DNA from: Cytomitobacter sp965233535
GTDB taxonomy: Bacteria; Pseudomonadota; Alphaproteobacteria; CAJXXZ01; 1604HC
Reading direction: 5' to 3'
Length of the DNA stretch: 64,000 bases
Assembly: GCA_965233535.1 (NCBI GenBank)
Contig: OZ247489.1
Location: 1 to 64,000, forward strand
Part shown: positions 1 to 8,659 of the stretch, piece after piece
How the letters are laid out: every line of letters begins with the position of its first letter
Position numbering within the stretch: position 1 is the first letter of the stretch
Program-made: the position numbers and the translations under genes
Notes under the pieces: generated by a model
What the model saw: the letters and a program-made list of their open reading frames with translations, nothing else
What the model was told of the DNA's origin: nothing
The model's database searches: none

Positions 1-613
1 AGCAAAAATGCAATGCACCTAGCAATGATGTACTAATAATATTAACAAATATAACAATAGATGATCCATTACCTATTCCACGAGCAGTAATTTGCTCAGC
101 AAGCCACATAATTAATAAAGTACCACCTACAAGTGAGAAAACTGTAGAGATTCTAAAAAAGTAACCTGGATACATTACCAAAGATTCAGAAGCATCGCTC
201 ATATATTCTAAGCTTAAAGAGAAAGCATATGCTTGAAATATAGCTAAACACACTGTCAAATATCTAGTATATTGCTTTATTTTAGCTTGACCAGATGCTC
301 CTTCTTTTTTCAGCTCTTTCAATGCAGGAACTGACGAAGTTAAAAGTTGAATCACAATGCTAGAGGAGATATAAGGTGTTAAACCTAATATCATAATCGA
401 CATTTGCTTTAAAGCTCCTCCAGAGAATGAGTTAAACATTCCAAATAGCTTTGCATTAAATTTGCTTTTCAAAAAAGATGAAACAACTGTCAAATCTATA
501 CCTGGTATTGGAATAAAAACAGACAACCTATACACGCAAAGTATAAGCAAAGTGAAAGTCACTCTAGAAGATACATCTTTAAGATTTTTATTATTTTTTA
601 AAATCGAAAACAT
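1..613 (-). CDS. secY: Protein translocase subunit SecY, N-terminal part (runs off the left edge)
   Basis: SecY is the channel subunit of the SecYEG translocon in the inner membrane. Reading the minus strand from the ATG at 613 gives a protein starting MFSILKNNKNLKDVSSRV, followed by a first membrane segment with RLSVFIPIPGID, then FNSFSGGALKQMSI and GLTPYISSSIVIQLL. These are family landmarks of transmembrane segments 1-2 and the plug region. About 204 codons are present and the C-terminal half lies outside the window. The start codon begins immediately upstream of the rplO stop codon, so the two are surely co-transcribed. All the Sec signal-peptide proteins elsewhere in this window would depend on this channel. 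Confidence 0.95.
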   Translation of the reverse strand, partial: MFSILKNNKNLKDVSSRVTFTLLILCVYRLSVFIPIPGIDLTVVSSFLKSKFNAKLFGMFNSFSGGALKQMSIMILGLTPYISSSIVIQLLTSSVPALKELKKEGASGQAKIKQYTRYLTVCLAIFQAYAFSLSLEYMSDASESLVMYPGYFFRISTVFSLVGGTLLIMWLAEQITARGIGNGSSIVIFVNIISTSLLGALHFC

Positions 614-1063
614 TTAAATTGCCTTTACAGATCCACCTGATACTTCAATAGAGCTTTTAGCTCCCTTTGTAATTCCATTTACTTTAACTGTAATTGGGAA
701 AGAAACATCAGCAGTTCCTATTATTTTTAACTTATCTTCAGACTTAACAATTTTAGCTGCCTTTAATGCTGCCAAATTAATTTCTTCATCTTTTTTAACA
801 ATTCCTTTGTTCAATGCTTCAACTAAATCTCTAACTGTCATTACATAAGTATTGTCCAATAGTTTTTTTCTTGAAGTGAAACCTACTTTTGGTAATCTAC
901 GGTATATAGGTGTTTGACCACCCTCAAAACCTTGAATGGAAACACCAGATCTTGCTTTTTGTCCTTTGTGACCAGCTCCAGAAGTTTTTCCAGTACCAGA
1001 ACCTATGCCTCTACCAACTCTTTTTCTATTTTTAAGATTAGATGGCCTTACTAATAATATCAT
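614..1063 (-). CDS. rplO: 50S ribosomal protein L15
   Basis: L15 is a large-subunit ribosomal protein. The N-terminal part carries the hallmark RKRVGRGIGSGTGKTSGAGH, then GHKGQKARSG and FEGGQTPIYRRLPKVGF. The length of about 149 residues from the ATG at 1063 fits the family. That start gives a shorter leader than usual before the KRVGRG motif, and a GTG two codons earlier or an ATG at 1105 is also possible. Downstream it abuts secY as in the usual spc operon. Upstream it is preceded by ruvC rather than rpmD/rpsE, so the operon has been broken here. Confidence 0.93.
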   Translation of the reverse strand: MILLVRPSNLKNRKRVGRGIGSGTGKTSGAGHKGQKARSGVSIQGFEGGQTPIYRRLPKVGFTSRKKLLDNTYVMTVRDLVEALNKGIVKKDEEINLAALKAAKIVKSEDKLKIIGTADVSFPITVKVNGITKGAKSSIEVSGGSVKAI

Positions 1064-1139
1064 CCTCACAAGATAGCAAATAATCGTATAAATTACAAAG
1101 TGCAAATACTATAAAAATGCTTTTTATAGATTAATTAGC

Positions 1140-1913
1140 TTAAATGTTAACTTTTTGTTTCTTACTAACTGCTTTAGATGCCTTCTTTTTCATAATTTCA
1201 ATAGGTATATCTTGAATGTTAGAAGCGCTAATCGACTGATTATCATCAATTTTCTTAGCTTTTGCTTCAATAACTATTGCTGATTTTTTCTTTATGACTT
1301 TTTTAGATACTTTTTTTGCTTCAACCTTCTCAACTAACTTTTCTGCATTAGCAAGCATTGCTTTTTTCTCTCTTTTTTCTTTTTTCTTTTTCTTTGCTAA
1401 CTTTTGCTTCTCAATATCATCAGCTTTCTCAGCTTCACTTCTAAAAATATGCATATTAATATGACATAATGCTGTAGCTAAGGCATCTGTTGTGTCTTCT
1501 TGATTTATTTCTTCAATTTGCAGTGTTTTACAAGTAGCAATGGCAATTTCTTCTTTTGAAGCATCTCCTTTTTCAGCGATTTGTAACTTTATAACTTTAG
1601 TGGGATACGCAAATACAGGAATCTTAGCTAAGCCAGCAGTAGAAATAATAGTCCCATATGCAGCTCCTAACCTGATACATGATGAAGCATTTAATCCAAA
1701 AAAAGTCTGCTCAATTGCAACTTGATCTGGAGAGTACATTTGCAAAATATTGCTAACTGCAGCCCATAAATGAGATAGTCTTTGCTCTAAAGGAAGAGTA
1801 GCTTTAGGTTGTACAAGCCCATAAGAAATACACTTCAATTTATTGTTACTGGAAACTTTTACTATTCCCCACCCTGTGTTACGAAGCCCTACATCTAAGC
1901 CTAGTATGATCAT
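1140..1913 (-). CDS. ruvC: Holliday junction resolvase RuvC with a lysine-rich C-terminal tail
   Basis: RuvC is the endonuclease that resolves Holliday junctions with RuvAB. The start MIILGLDVGLRNTGWGIVK carries the first catalytic Asp (D7). EQTFFGLNAS carries the catalytic Glu and EDTTDALATALCH the C-terminal acidic residues. The resolvase fold ends near residue 160. About 90 further residues follow that are rich in Lys, Glu and Ala (KKKKKEKREKK, KKVSKKVIKKKSA). Typical RuvC proteins are 160-190 residues, so the 257-residue length reflects this tail. The start codon overlaps the yebC stop as ATGA, indicating translational coupling. Confidence 0.93.
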   Translation of the reverse strand: MIILGLDVGLRNTGWGIVKVSSNNKLKCISYGLVQPKATLPLEQRLSHLWAAVSNILQMYSPDQVAIEQTFFGLNASSCIRLGAAYGTIISTAGLAKIPVFAYPTKVIKLQIAEKGDASKEEIAIATCKTLQIEEINQEDTTDALATALCHINMHIFRSEAEKADDIEKQKLAKKKKKEKREKKAMLANAEKLVEKVEAKKVSKKVIKKKSAIVIEAKAKKIDDNQSISASNIQDIPIEIMKKKASKAVSKKQKVNI

Positions 1914-2593
1914 ATATTTTCGCAGTTATGCCATATACTTTGAACATCATCATGATCATCAAGCAAATCAATAAAGTTTTGCATTTTTGCAACATCCTCA
2001 ACAGATTGACAGGTATGCGGCTTATAAATATGCTCACAAGTGAAATTTTGAAAATTCTCTGAAAGAGCTTTGTGAATTTCTGACATTTGACTAAAATCAG
2101 CTAATAAATTTATTCCTTCTTCTTCATATATATCTTTCACATCATAATCAATCATTTTTTCTAAGACTTCATCTAAAGTCACATTCTGAATATTGACAAA
2201 TGTCACATGATCAAACATAAACGATAAATCTGTCAAACCATTTCCATGTTTATTAAATAAAATTTTTAATTCTGTCACGGTTCGATTGTTATTATCTGTA
2301 ATTGCTTCCACAACAAAAGCAATGTTATTTGGCCCATACCCAGTGTACTTCACTTCTATATCAGAGTTTTTTTCTGAAACTTTGTTGATAGCTCTTTGTA
2401 TGTTGTCATTTGGCATATTGGCAGCTCTAGCAATATCTAAAGCAGATCTAAGAGATGGGTTCATCTTTGGATCTATTCCATTTCTAGCAGCGATAGTAAC
2501 AAGCTTAGCAATTTTCGTAAAAACCTTGGCTCTCTTATTATCTTGTGCATTTTTTCTATGCATAATGTTTTTATATTTAGAATGACCTGCCAT
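1910..2593 (-). CDS. yebC: YebC/PmpR family protein
   Basis: YebC/TACO1 proteins act in translation of difficult proline-rich sequences and in some species as transcription regulators. The N-terminus MAGHSKYKNIMHRKNAQDNK, the FTKIAKLVTIAARNG segment, ANMPNDNIQRAINK and YTGYGPNNIAFVVEA are diagnostic. At 227 residues it is slightly shorter than the usual 240-250. It lies between atpF and ruvC, overlapping both by 1-4 nt. yebC-ruvC adjacency is common in bacteria. The link to the F0 genes is unusual. Confidence 0.94.
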   Translation of the reverse strand: MAGHSKYKNIMHRKNAQDNKRAKVFTKIAKLVTIAARNGIDPKMNPSLRSALDIARAANMPNDNIQRAINKVSEKNSDIEVKYTGYGPNNIAFVVEAITDNNNRTVTELKILFNKHGNGLTDLSFMFDHVTFVNIQNVTLDEVLEKMIDYDVKDIYEEEGINLLADFSQMSEIHKALSENFQNFTCEHIYKPHTCQSVEDVAKMQNFIDLLDDHDDVQSIWHNCENI

Positions 2594-3051
2594 TATATCC
2601 TCTTTCTGATAAATTCAATTTCTGTTTCTGGATAAACATCCATATTTTTTAATTTAGAAGCTACAGCTTGACGCAGTATTTCTACAATCTGCTTTTTGAG
2701 CTCAGTTTCACATTGTGTTTTTTGCTTTTCAATACACATAGAACGCTTTTTCATTTCAGCTTCAAACAAAATTTTATACTCTTGAATAAAGTCATTTTTA
2801 CTAATTTCAATTTCTTGCTTTATTTTATTTTTAGATTCTTTAAATTCAATACTTTTTTGATCATGCTGATCTCGCATTGCCTTATGAGAAGCCGTGATTT
2901 TATGCAATTCAATATCTAAATCATGTAGTTTTTCTACTATTTTGTTTCTATGAGAAGTAACTGCGGCTTTTAAATGAGGTACTGCAAATTTTCTCAAAAT
3001 CGCAACTGCAATAGAAAATGAAATTAATTCATAAAGTAATTTTAACGACAT
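2593..3051 (-). CDS. atpF: F0F1 ATP synthase subunit b
   Basis: Subunit b is half of the peripheral stalk that holds F1 to F0. The protein has a short N-terminal hydrophobic stretch (LLYELISFSIAVAIL) and a long charged coiled coil rich in Lys, Glu and Gln up to about residue 135, with conserved fold but little conserved sequence. Position supports the call, since it is fourth in an atpB-atpE-b'-b series. It overlaps the upstream b' gene by 10 nt and the downstream yebC by 1 nt. Which of the two stalk genes is b and which is b' is inferred from order. Confidence 0.85.
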   Translation of the reverse strand: MSLKLLYELISFSIAVAILRKFAVPHLKAAVTSHRNKIVEKLHDLDIELHKITASHKAMRDQHDQKSIEFKESKNKIKQEIEISKNDFIQEYKILFEAEMKKRSMCIEKQKTQCETELKKQIVEILRQAVASKLKNMDVYPETEIEFIRKRI

Positions 3052-3482
3052 ATTTTTTCCACTACTTCTTTTGAAGCATCAATAATATAAGGTTTTATTT
3101 CACTTAAAAATTGAATCTTCCACTTCTCTAATTCATGAACTTGTCTCTTAGATTCAACTTCACATTCTATATTCAAATCATTTATTTTGCTTTGATGCTG
3201 AATTTCAAGATCTTGCTTAATTTTGCTAACAGCCTTATCAAACATTAAAAGCATCTCTTGCTCATAAGAATCAATTTGCTTTTTTAACTCAGAAGACTCC
3301 ATAGACATTTCCTGAATCGCATTTTCTATTTGATTTATTTTAGACACTCTAGTCATAATTGATTGAATAATTCCAGGTGTAAAAAACTTATACATTAAAA
3401 GCAAAAGAGCAGTAAAAGTTACAATCATCCAGAATATCTGAGAAGGAAACCAATACGTATTTAATTGAGGAATAAAAGACAT
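3042..3482 (-). CDS. atpF': F0F1 ATP synthase subunit b'
   Basis: The second peripheral-stalk subunit, typical of alphaproteobacteria, cyanobacteria and plastids. The protein begins MSFIPQLNTYWFPSQIFWM, matching the b' signature of a P-Q-(F/L)-x-(T/P)-x-x-(F/W)-x-x-Q-x-(F/L)-W motif directly before a single membrane helix. A coiled coil rich in Gln, Glu and Lys follows. Length 146. It lies 6 nt after atpE and overlaps the next stalk subunit by 10 nt. Confidence 0.88.
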   Translation of the reverse strand: MSFIPQLNTYWFPSQIFWMIVTFTALLLLMYKFFTPGIIQSIMTRVSKINQIENAIQEMSMESSELKKQIDSYEQEMLLMFDKAVSKIKQDLEIQHQSKINDLNIECEVESKRQVHELEKWKIQFLSEIKPYIIDASKEVVEKICR

Positions 3483-3488
3483 GATACC

Positions 3489-3707
3489 TCAACTAGATAT
3501 TATAAGTATAGCGATAATAAATGAAAGCAATCCTAAAGCTTCCAAAAGTCCCGCTCCTACAAAAGCTAAAGTATTCATCTTATCTGCAGCCACAGGATTT
3601 TCACTTACTGCCTTAAAAAGTGAAGAAAACAATTTTGACAAACCAGAAGCAACAGCTATTAAAGGCAACAACGCTATAGCACCTGCAAACATTTTAATAA
3701 TAATCAT
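3489..3707 (-). CDS. atpE: F0F1 ATP synthase subunit c
   Basis: The c-ring proteolipid that carries protons through F0. The 72-residue protein is two membrane helices joined by a polar loop (FKAVSENPVAADKMN). The essential carboxylate is the Glu in GAGLLEALGLLSF of helix 2. I chose the ATG at 3707 because it lies two bases after the atpB stop and gives a normal-length proteolipid. Longer upstream starts overlapping atpB (for example at 3746) would add an atypical 13-residue leader. Confidence 0.93.
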   Translation of the reverse strand: MIIIKMFAGAIALLPLIAVASGLSKLFSSLFKAVSENPVAADKMNTLAFVGAGLLEALGLLSFIIAILIISS

Positions 3708-3709
3708 AA

Positions 3710-4426
3710 TCAGTGCAAGTATAAGACACCTTTCAAAGAAATACAAGAAAGTAATACAAAGATATATGCTTGAAATATTGCAACTCCAAATTCAAATAAA
3801 AGAAGAGCTGAGTAACCAAAAATTGGAAAAAATTTAAGCAATCCAAGGCTAAGTGAATATTTGAAGACCACTTTTAACATAATATGACCAGCAATCATAT
3901 TCACACATAAACGAAGCGCCATAACAACTGGCTTCACAAAAAACAATGCTAACTCTATAAAAAATATTAGAGGAATCATAGCAGTTGGAACTCCACTTGG
4001 TGAAAATATTTTAAAAAATCTCATCCCATGTTTTGAAAAACCAACCACAATAGAAAGAACAAACACAAACATAGCAAGAACAAAGGTTGTAATTAAGTGA
4101 CTAGTAAATGTAAATGAATGAGGCAACAACCCAAACAAATTTCCTAAAACAACAAATAAAAACAATGTCATAAAAAATGGTGTGTACTGTTTCGCATCCT
4201 TACCAACATATTGATCAACCAATCCATCAATAAAATTATAAAACATCTCATTAAAAGACTGCATATAACTCGGGGTAACATACCTGCTCACACTAGTTAA
4301 AAGAACCACACTACTAAATAAAAATACAAACAACATAAATAATGCTGAGTTAGTAAGTGATATATCTAAACCAAATAATTTTATAGGCAAAATAGCAAAC
4401 ACCTGAAACTGATTAAGCAAATCCAT
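3710..4426 (-). CDS. atpB: F0F1 ATP synthase subunit a
   Basis: The stator channel subunit of F0. A hydrophobic protein of 238 residues with five to six membrane segments. The essential Arg is in MALRLCVNMIAGH, and SFTFTSHLITTF and YSALLLFEFGVAIFQAYIF are family landmarks. It is the first gene of the leftward F0 operon (atpB-atpE-b'-b). No atpI is seen upstream. A TATAAT-like box lies about 9 nt before the start codon. Divergent from recA across a 193-nt spacer. F1 genes are elsewhere, as is usual in Rickettsiales-like genomes. Confidence 0.95.
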   Translation of the reverse strand: MDLLNQFQVFAILPIKLFGLDISLTNSALFMLFVFLFSSVVLLTSVSRYVTPSYMQSFNEMFYNFIDGLVDQYVGKDAKQYTPFFMTLFLFVVLGNLFGLLPHSFTFTSHLITTFVLAMFVFVLSIVVGFSKHGMRFFKIFSPSGVPTAMIPLIFFIELALFFVKPVVMALRLCVNMIAGHIMLKVVFKYSLSLGLLKFFPIFGYSALLLFEFGVAIFQAYIFVLLSCISLKGVLYLH

Positions 4427-4619
4427 AGATTATTTATTATATATGATTAAATGGAAATTTAAATGGCAAATCAGAAAATAGGTCGCAATTGACTTAATGA
4501 TAAAATCATAATCAAGCAATGCTAACAAAACACTTGTTATGCTTGGAAGTTTATATAAAAACATATAGAATTATCAAAATGGATAAAACCTAAATCATTT
4601 TGAAGAAAAAGGAGATGGG

Positions 4620-5687
4620 ATGCAAATAGCACATAAAACAGATAAACAAATCGCATTAGAAGCAGCAATTAAACATATAGAAAAAAGTCATGGACAAGGT
4701 TCTGTAATGAAATTGGATGAAAAAAGAAACCTTGATCTTGAAATAGTTTCTACAGGTTCTCTTGGTTTAGACTTAGCGCTAGGAGTGGGTGGACTACCAG
4801 TAGGGCGTGTAATTGAAATTTATGGACCTGAAAGTTCTGGAAAAACAACTTTGGCATTACAAGTTATTGCTGCAGCTCAAAAATTAGATGGAACTTGTTT
4901 GTTCGTTGATACAGAACATGCAATTGACCCAGAATATGCTAAAAAGCTTGGCGTAGATTTAAGTGGAGATAAGTTCATTCTTTCTCAACCAGATACTGGT
5001 GAGCAAGCTCTTGAAATTGTAGATACATTTGTACGATCCCAATCTGTGAAAGTTATTGTTGTAGATAGCGTTGCAGCATTAGTTCCAAAAGCAGAATTAG
5101 AGGGAGATATGGGTGATAGCCATATGGGTCTTCATGCGAGATTAATGAGTCAAGCTTTAAGAAAATTGACTGGTGTTATTTCTAGATCTGGTTGTATGGT
5201 AATTTTTATTAACCAAATTAGACAAAAAATTGGAATTGTATTTGGAAACCCTGAAACAACTACAGGTGGTAATGCATTAAAATTCTATGCATCTGTCAGA
5301 TTAGATATTAGAAAAACTTCAGCTTTGAAAAAAGGTGATGAGGTATATGGACATCAAACAAGAGTGAAAGTTGTGAAAAACAAGCTTGCGCCTCCACTAA
5401 GAACTGCTGAATTTGAAATTTTGTTTGGAGAAGGTGTTTCAAGGTTAGGAGAAATTGTTGATCTTGGAGTGAAGTATGGCTTGATTAACAAAGCTGGGTC
5501 TTGGTATTCAATTGGAAGTGAAAAAATAGGACAAGGCCGAGAAGCAAGCAAAGAGTACTTTTCTGAAAATGTAAAGAAAAGAGAAGAAGTAGAAAAGAAA
5601 TTACATGAAATCATTAATGGAAAAGCAGATCAAGAAAAAGCTCAAGAAAAAGCTCAAGAAAAAGAAGATAAATCTGACAACTCATAG
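4620..5687 (+). CDS. recA: Recombinase RecA
   Basis: RecA forms the ATP-dependent DNA strand-exchange filament and the SOS co-protease. Walker A is GPESSGKTT and Walker B VIVVDSVAAL. DTEHAIDPEYAKKLGV, GDSHMGLHARLMSQALRKLTG and the loop INQIRQKIGIVFGNPETTTG are canonical. Length 355 is normal. The C-terminal tail ends in a Lys/Glu/Gln-rich repeat (EKAQEKAQEKE). A strong Shine-Dalgarno AAGGAGAT precedes the ATG at 4620. Monocistronic, with AT-rich DNA and no clear terminator after it. Confidence 0.98.
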   Translation: MQIAHKTDKQIALEAAIKHIEKSHGQGSVMKLDEKRNLDLEIVSTGSLGLDLALGVGGLPVGRVIEIYGPESSGKTTLALQVIAAAQKLDGTCLFVDTEHAIDPEYAKKLGVDLSGDKFILSQPDTGEQALEIVDTFVRSQSVKVIVVDSVAALVPKAELEGDMGDSHMGLHARLMSQALRKLTGVISRSGCMVIFINQIRQKIGIVFGNPETTTGGNALKFYASVRLDIRKTSALKKGDEVYGHQTRVKVVKNKLAPPLRTAEFEILFGEGVSRLGEIVDLGVKYGLINKAGSWYSIGSEKIGQGREASKEYFSENVKKREEVEKKLHEIINGKADQEKAQEKAQEKEDKSDNS

Positions 5688-5939
5688 AGTTGAATCAAAA
5701 GCATTTGCTATTTAAATTCAAAAACAAACAAAGCATTAAAACAAATAAAAACATTAAAATAAAACCCAATTACCACTAAAAAGCATAAATTCAGTTTGGC
5801 AATAAAGTGACTTACTTGTTAATCATCACATTGAATATGCTTATTTGGCATGATAATAAAAATATATTAATAGTAAAAAAAGTTCAAAAGCATAAACAAA
5901 TCCACACACATAAAATATTCAAATTTAGAAAGTTAAAAA

Positions 5940-6431
5940 CTATTCTTTATGACAGTGAATATGTACTTTTTTAAACAAAATGAATGATATGCAAGCTAAT
6001 ATAGCAAATTTAAACATATTTGGAATCGGAAGCATATAAACCACCCCATGCACTACAAATAAGCTTAGTATAAGTGATGTAGATCGCACCAAAACTGGCT
6101 TTTGAAGGGTATAGCTCTTACGCAAAAACAGCGCACTCCATACATCATTAATTTGATCTTTCAGAAACCATAATACCGCAATAAACAAAATGCTTAAAAA
6201 AGGCAAATACATTACAATATTAATTAATGCAATTCCCAATGATAAAAGCATGAAAATTGGCATGAAAACAGGGATAAATAATGCAAACAAGAAAACAGAT
6301 ACCAGAATAACTGTCCACAGTAGTGCTAATCCTGCAAAAAATGGAACAATCCATAATATACATAATATACACATTGACTTATCTTCACAGTAATTCATTA
6401 CCTTATTGTGAATATTAAATAGAAAATTCAT
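5940..6431 (-). CDS. Hypothetical multi-spanning membrane protein (163 aa)
   Basis: I do not recognise a family. After a short polar N-terminus with two Cys pairs nearby (YCEDKSMCILCILW), the protein has about five hydrophobic stretches, including WTVILVSVFLFALFIPVFM, and ends in a His/Lys-rich tail (KKVHIHCHKE). Its start codon overlaps the stop of the upstream 63-residue gene by 4 nt (ATGA), so the two are probably translated together. An inner-membrane location is the only thing the sequence supports. Confidence 0.6.
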   Translation of the reverse strand: MNFLFNIHNKVMNYCEDKSMCILCILWIVPFFAGLALLWTVILVSVFLFALFIPVFMPIFMLLSLGIALINIVMYLPFLSILFIAVLWFLKDQINDVWSALFLRKSYTLQKPVLVRSTSLILSLFVVHGVVYMLPIPNMFKFAILACISFILFKKVHIHCHKE

Positions 6432-6619
6432 GAAACCACCTTTAAAATCTTAGGTAGTAAGTATAAATTAATCAGGAAGAAAAATATATACTCACTAGAA
6501 AATCCAGATTTGAGCCAAAAAATAAAAATAATAGGAGCAATTGCATCAAGAACCATAAATCGCGACCAATTTCTTTTTCGAAAAGACAAAAGCATAACAA
6601 TTAAAATCACAATAAACAC
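6428..6619 (-). CDS. Hypothetical small membrane protein (63 aa)
   Basis: A small hydrophobic protein starting with GTG at 6619, with two hydrophobic segments separated by a basic stretch (SFRKRNWSR), ending in LPKILKVVS. No family recognised. A TATATT box ends 5 nt before the start codon, the same spacing seen at many other genes here, which supports a real, probably leaderless gene. The stop overlaps the start of the next membrane protein as ATGA. Confidence 0.5.
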   Translation of the reverse strand: MFIVILIVMLLSFRKRNWSRFMVLDAIAPIIFIFWLKSGFSSEYIFFFLINLYLLPKILKVVS

Positions 6620-6713
6620 GTATTAATATAACATCTATAAAATTGAAAAAATAGCAAAGATTCCAATTGCTCTCTTTTTAAACATATCAAATCTAAAATT
6701 AATGAAAATTATG

Positions 6714-6787
6714 CACGCTCTATAGGATTCGAACCTATGACCTGTAGCTTAGAAGGCTATTGCTCTATCCAGCTGAGCTAAGAGCGC
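6714..6787 (-). tRNA. tRNA-Arg (anticodon UCU)
   Basis: The minus strand folds as a cloverleaf. The acceptor GCGCTCT pairs with AGAGCGT, the D arm is GCTC...GAGC, the anticodon loop CTTCTAA contains TCT, and the T arm contains GGTTCGAATCC. It reads AGA codons, the main Arg codon in such AT-rich DNA. CCA is not encoded (the bases after the discriminator G are CAT), so it must be added by a nucleotidyltransferase. Confidence 0.96.
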
Positions 6788-7183
6788 ATATCTAATTAAT
6801 GTCACAACTTTTTATTCATTGCAAGATTTCAAAAGCATATTTAAATGAAAACTATTTAATTTTTATAAGTATAGGTGAAATGCCTTCTTTATACACCCTT
6901 AAATTACAGAATATTTTCTGATTAAATAATCTATAAATACACTTATTAACAAAAATGGTTTTAAACTTACTAAGCATTTGCATAAAATGCACTTTCATAG
7001 AATTGAAGACACAGATTAATCTTTAAATTTGATATGAATGGAGATTTATTAAATCAATAAATATAACCAAACTACTTAAATTGACAAATCAATTTTTTGA
7101 AAATAAAAGTAATTGAGACAAATTAAAGGTAATTATTAATAATTTAAAATGAGATTTAAGTTGATTTCTTGAGCATGAAACTT
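6788..7183. other. Intergenic region without recognisable genes
   Basis: About 400 bases of AT-rich sequence between tRNA-Arg and the MucR-like gene. I see no open frame of note, no tRNA and no strong hairpin. It contains one copy of the recurring intergenic string CAAAAGCATATTTAAA near 6829. Confidence 0.5.
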
Positions 7184-7741
7184 TTAAGCAACTTTAGTTT
7201 TAGCTTTTCTAGCCTTTCTAGAATGTCCTAAACCAGTGTCAACAGCAAGTTTTTGCCTTACTTTTGAATATTTTGGCGCAACAACAGGATAATCATCAGG
7301 AAGACCCCACTTTTCTTTGTAAGCTTCAATACTCATTCCATAACGATTCTTTAGGTATCTTTTCAAAACTTTAAGCTTTCTACCATCATTCAAACAAACA
7401 AGATAGTCTTCTTGAACAGAATCTTCTATGCTTACAGCAGGCTCATTAGCCCCACCTTTAGATTTGAAAACTTCACTTACAAAACCTTTAACCGTATATA
7501 AAACTTCTCTTACATGATCAAGGCTAGAGTTTCCAGCTTTAGGCCAATACGCTTTGAACACTTCAACAGTAGCTCCCATTATTAGCTCTTTTTCAAGTAA
7601 TTCACTTTCAGCATCTTGATAAAAATCAGAATCACCACTTAAACCAGAGCTTGCATCCACAAAAGACTCATTGTCTATTTCAGAGTCATTATCCATTTCA
7701 ATCTCAGATTTCTTATTTGCAAAATCTTTTGCTATATTCAT
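7184..7741 (-). CDS. MucR/Ros family transcriptional regulator, zinc ligands not conserved
   Basis: The C-terminal 95 residues match the Ros/MucR domain: YLVCLNDGRKLKVLKRYL, then RYGMSIEAYKEKWGLP, DDYPVVAPKYSKVRQKLA and GLGHSRKARKAK. In classical Ros proteins this region is a zinc finger with two His ligands in RRHL...H. Here those positions are Tyr (KRYL, RYGM) and only one Cys is present, so it may bind DNA without zinc, as some MucR homologues do. Residues 1-50 are an acidic, Ser/Asp-rich extension (MDNDSEIDNESF). It is the only obvious regulator in the window. Targets unknown. Confidence 0.85.
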   Translation of the reverse strand: MNIAKDFANKKSEIEMDNDSEIDNESFVDASSGLSGDSDFYQDAESELLEKELIMGATVEVFKAYWPKAGNSSLDHVREVLYTVKGFVSEVFKSKGGANEPAVSIEDSVQEDYLVCLNDGRKLKVLKRYLKNRYGMSIEAYKEKWGLPDDYPVVAPKYSKVRQKLAVDTGLGHSRKARKAKTKVA

Positions 7742-7866
7742 CTTTTGTTCCCTTCAAAAACTGACTTTAGTCAAACACAGTCTAACTTTAGAATGCCTAA
7801 TTATACATAACTCGTTTATAAAATCAACAGTGGATAGCTTGAATGGAATTTGCTATCTTAATTGCG

Positions 7867-8388
7867 ATGTCAACTATTCATAATTTTAAAGATCAAAAGA
7901 CACAAAAAGGTACTTTTTTAGTGTCTTCTCCTTTTATATCTAATAGGTCGTTTAAGAACTCTGTTATAGTTATATTAGAATATAATGAATCAATAGTGTC
8001 TGCTATTAAAGTGAACCATAATAAAAAATGCAATGAAGATACGTGTTCATATAGATTGCATGATGGTGGGCCAATTGATCAAAAAAGAATCATACTATTA
8101 CATAGCTGTGATAAAAGAGCAGAAAACACTACTCAACTTACAAGTGATATCTTAGTTACAGATTTAGAAGAAACATCAAATTTTTATCCAGAAAAATACT
8201 ATGCTGTGTCAGGCTATATTAGTTGGATTTACGATGATTTTCTCAAAGAAATTAAGAATAGCGAATGGATTCCTATTAATGCAAGTAGCGATTTGATTTT
8301 TGATATACCAGTTGTTCAAAGATGGCATATGGCATATAACAAATCAGGAATCAGGCCAGAATTCATACAGCGTAGTTCGTTTATATGA
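7867..8388 (+). CDS. yqgE: YqgE/AlgH family protein
   Basis: Family of unknown biochemical function (UPF0301), linked to alginate regulation in Pseudomonas. Signature segments are GTFLVSSPFISNRSFKNSV, LHDGGPIDQKRIILLHS, the WIYDDFLKEI region and the C-terminal end near VVQRWHMAYNKSGI. The start may be ATG 7867 (173 aa), chosen because a TATCTT box sits 7 nt upstream, or the in-frame ATG at 7843. No Shine-Dalgarno at either. Stands alone, divergent from the MucR-like gene. Confidence 0.85.
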   Translation: MSTIHNFKDQKTQKGTFLVSSPFISNRSFKNSVIVILEYNESIVSAIKVNHNKKCNEDTCSYRLHDGGPIDQKRIILLHSCDKRAENTTQLTSDILVTDLEETSNFYPEKYYAVSGYISWIYDDFLKEIKNSEWIPINASSDLIFDIPVVQRWHMAYNKSGIRPEFIQRSSFI

Positions 8389-8659
8389 AAAATCAATTAA
8401 ATAAAATTCAAACAAACCCATAATATAAATACATCACAAATCAAAAGCATATATTAAAATCATTTCGGCTATAAATAACAATGTGAAATTTCTCTTGTTT
8501 TTAGCATGATTATTAAATCATATTTTATAAAAATATTTAAGAAAAATTAGAGTTATGAGTAACAGATAAATTCATTAACAAAACTAAAATCATTAGAAAC
8601 TTCAAATATTTTTTGATTAAACTGTATAATTAATAATTAAGGAATTAAGCAAAATAAAT

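Noticed and set aside
2286..2585. Long hydrophobic frame opposite yebC
   Set aside because: It is the antisense shadow of a well-conserved gene. The same holds for long antisense frames opposite fabF, ftsK, recA, murJ and the encapsulin.
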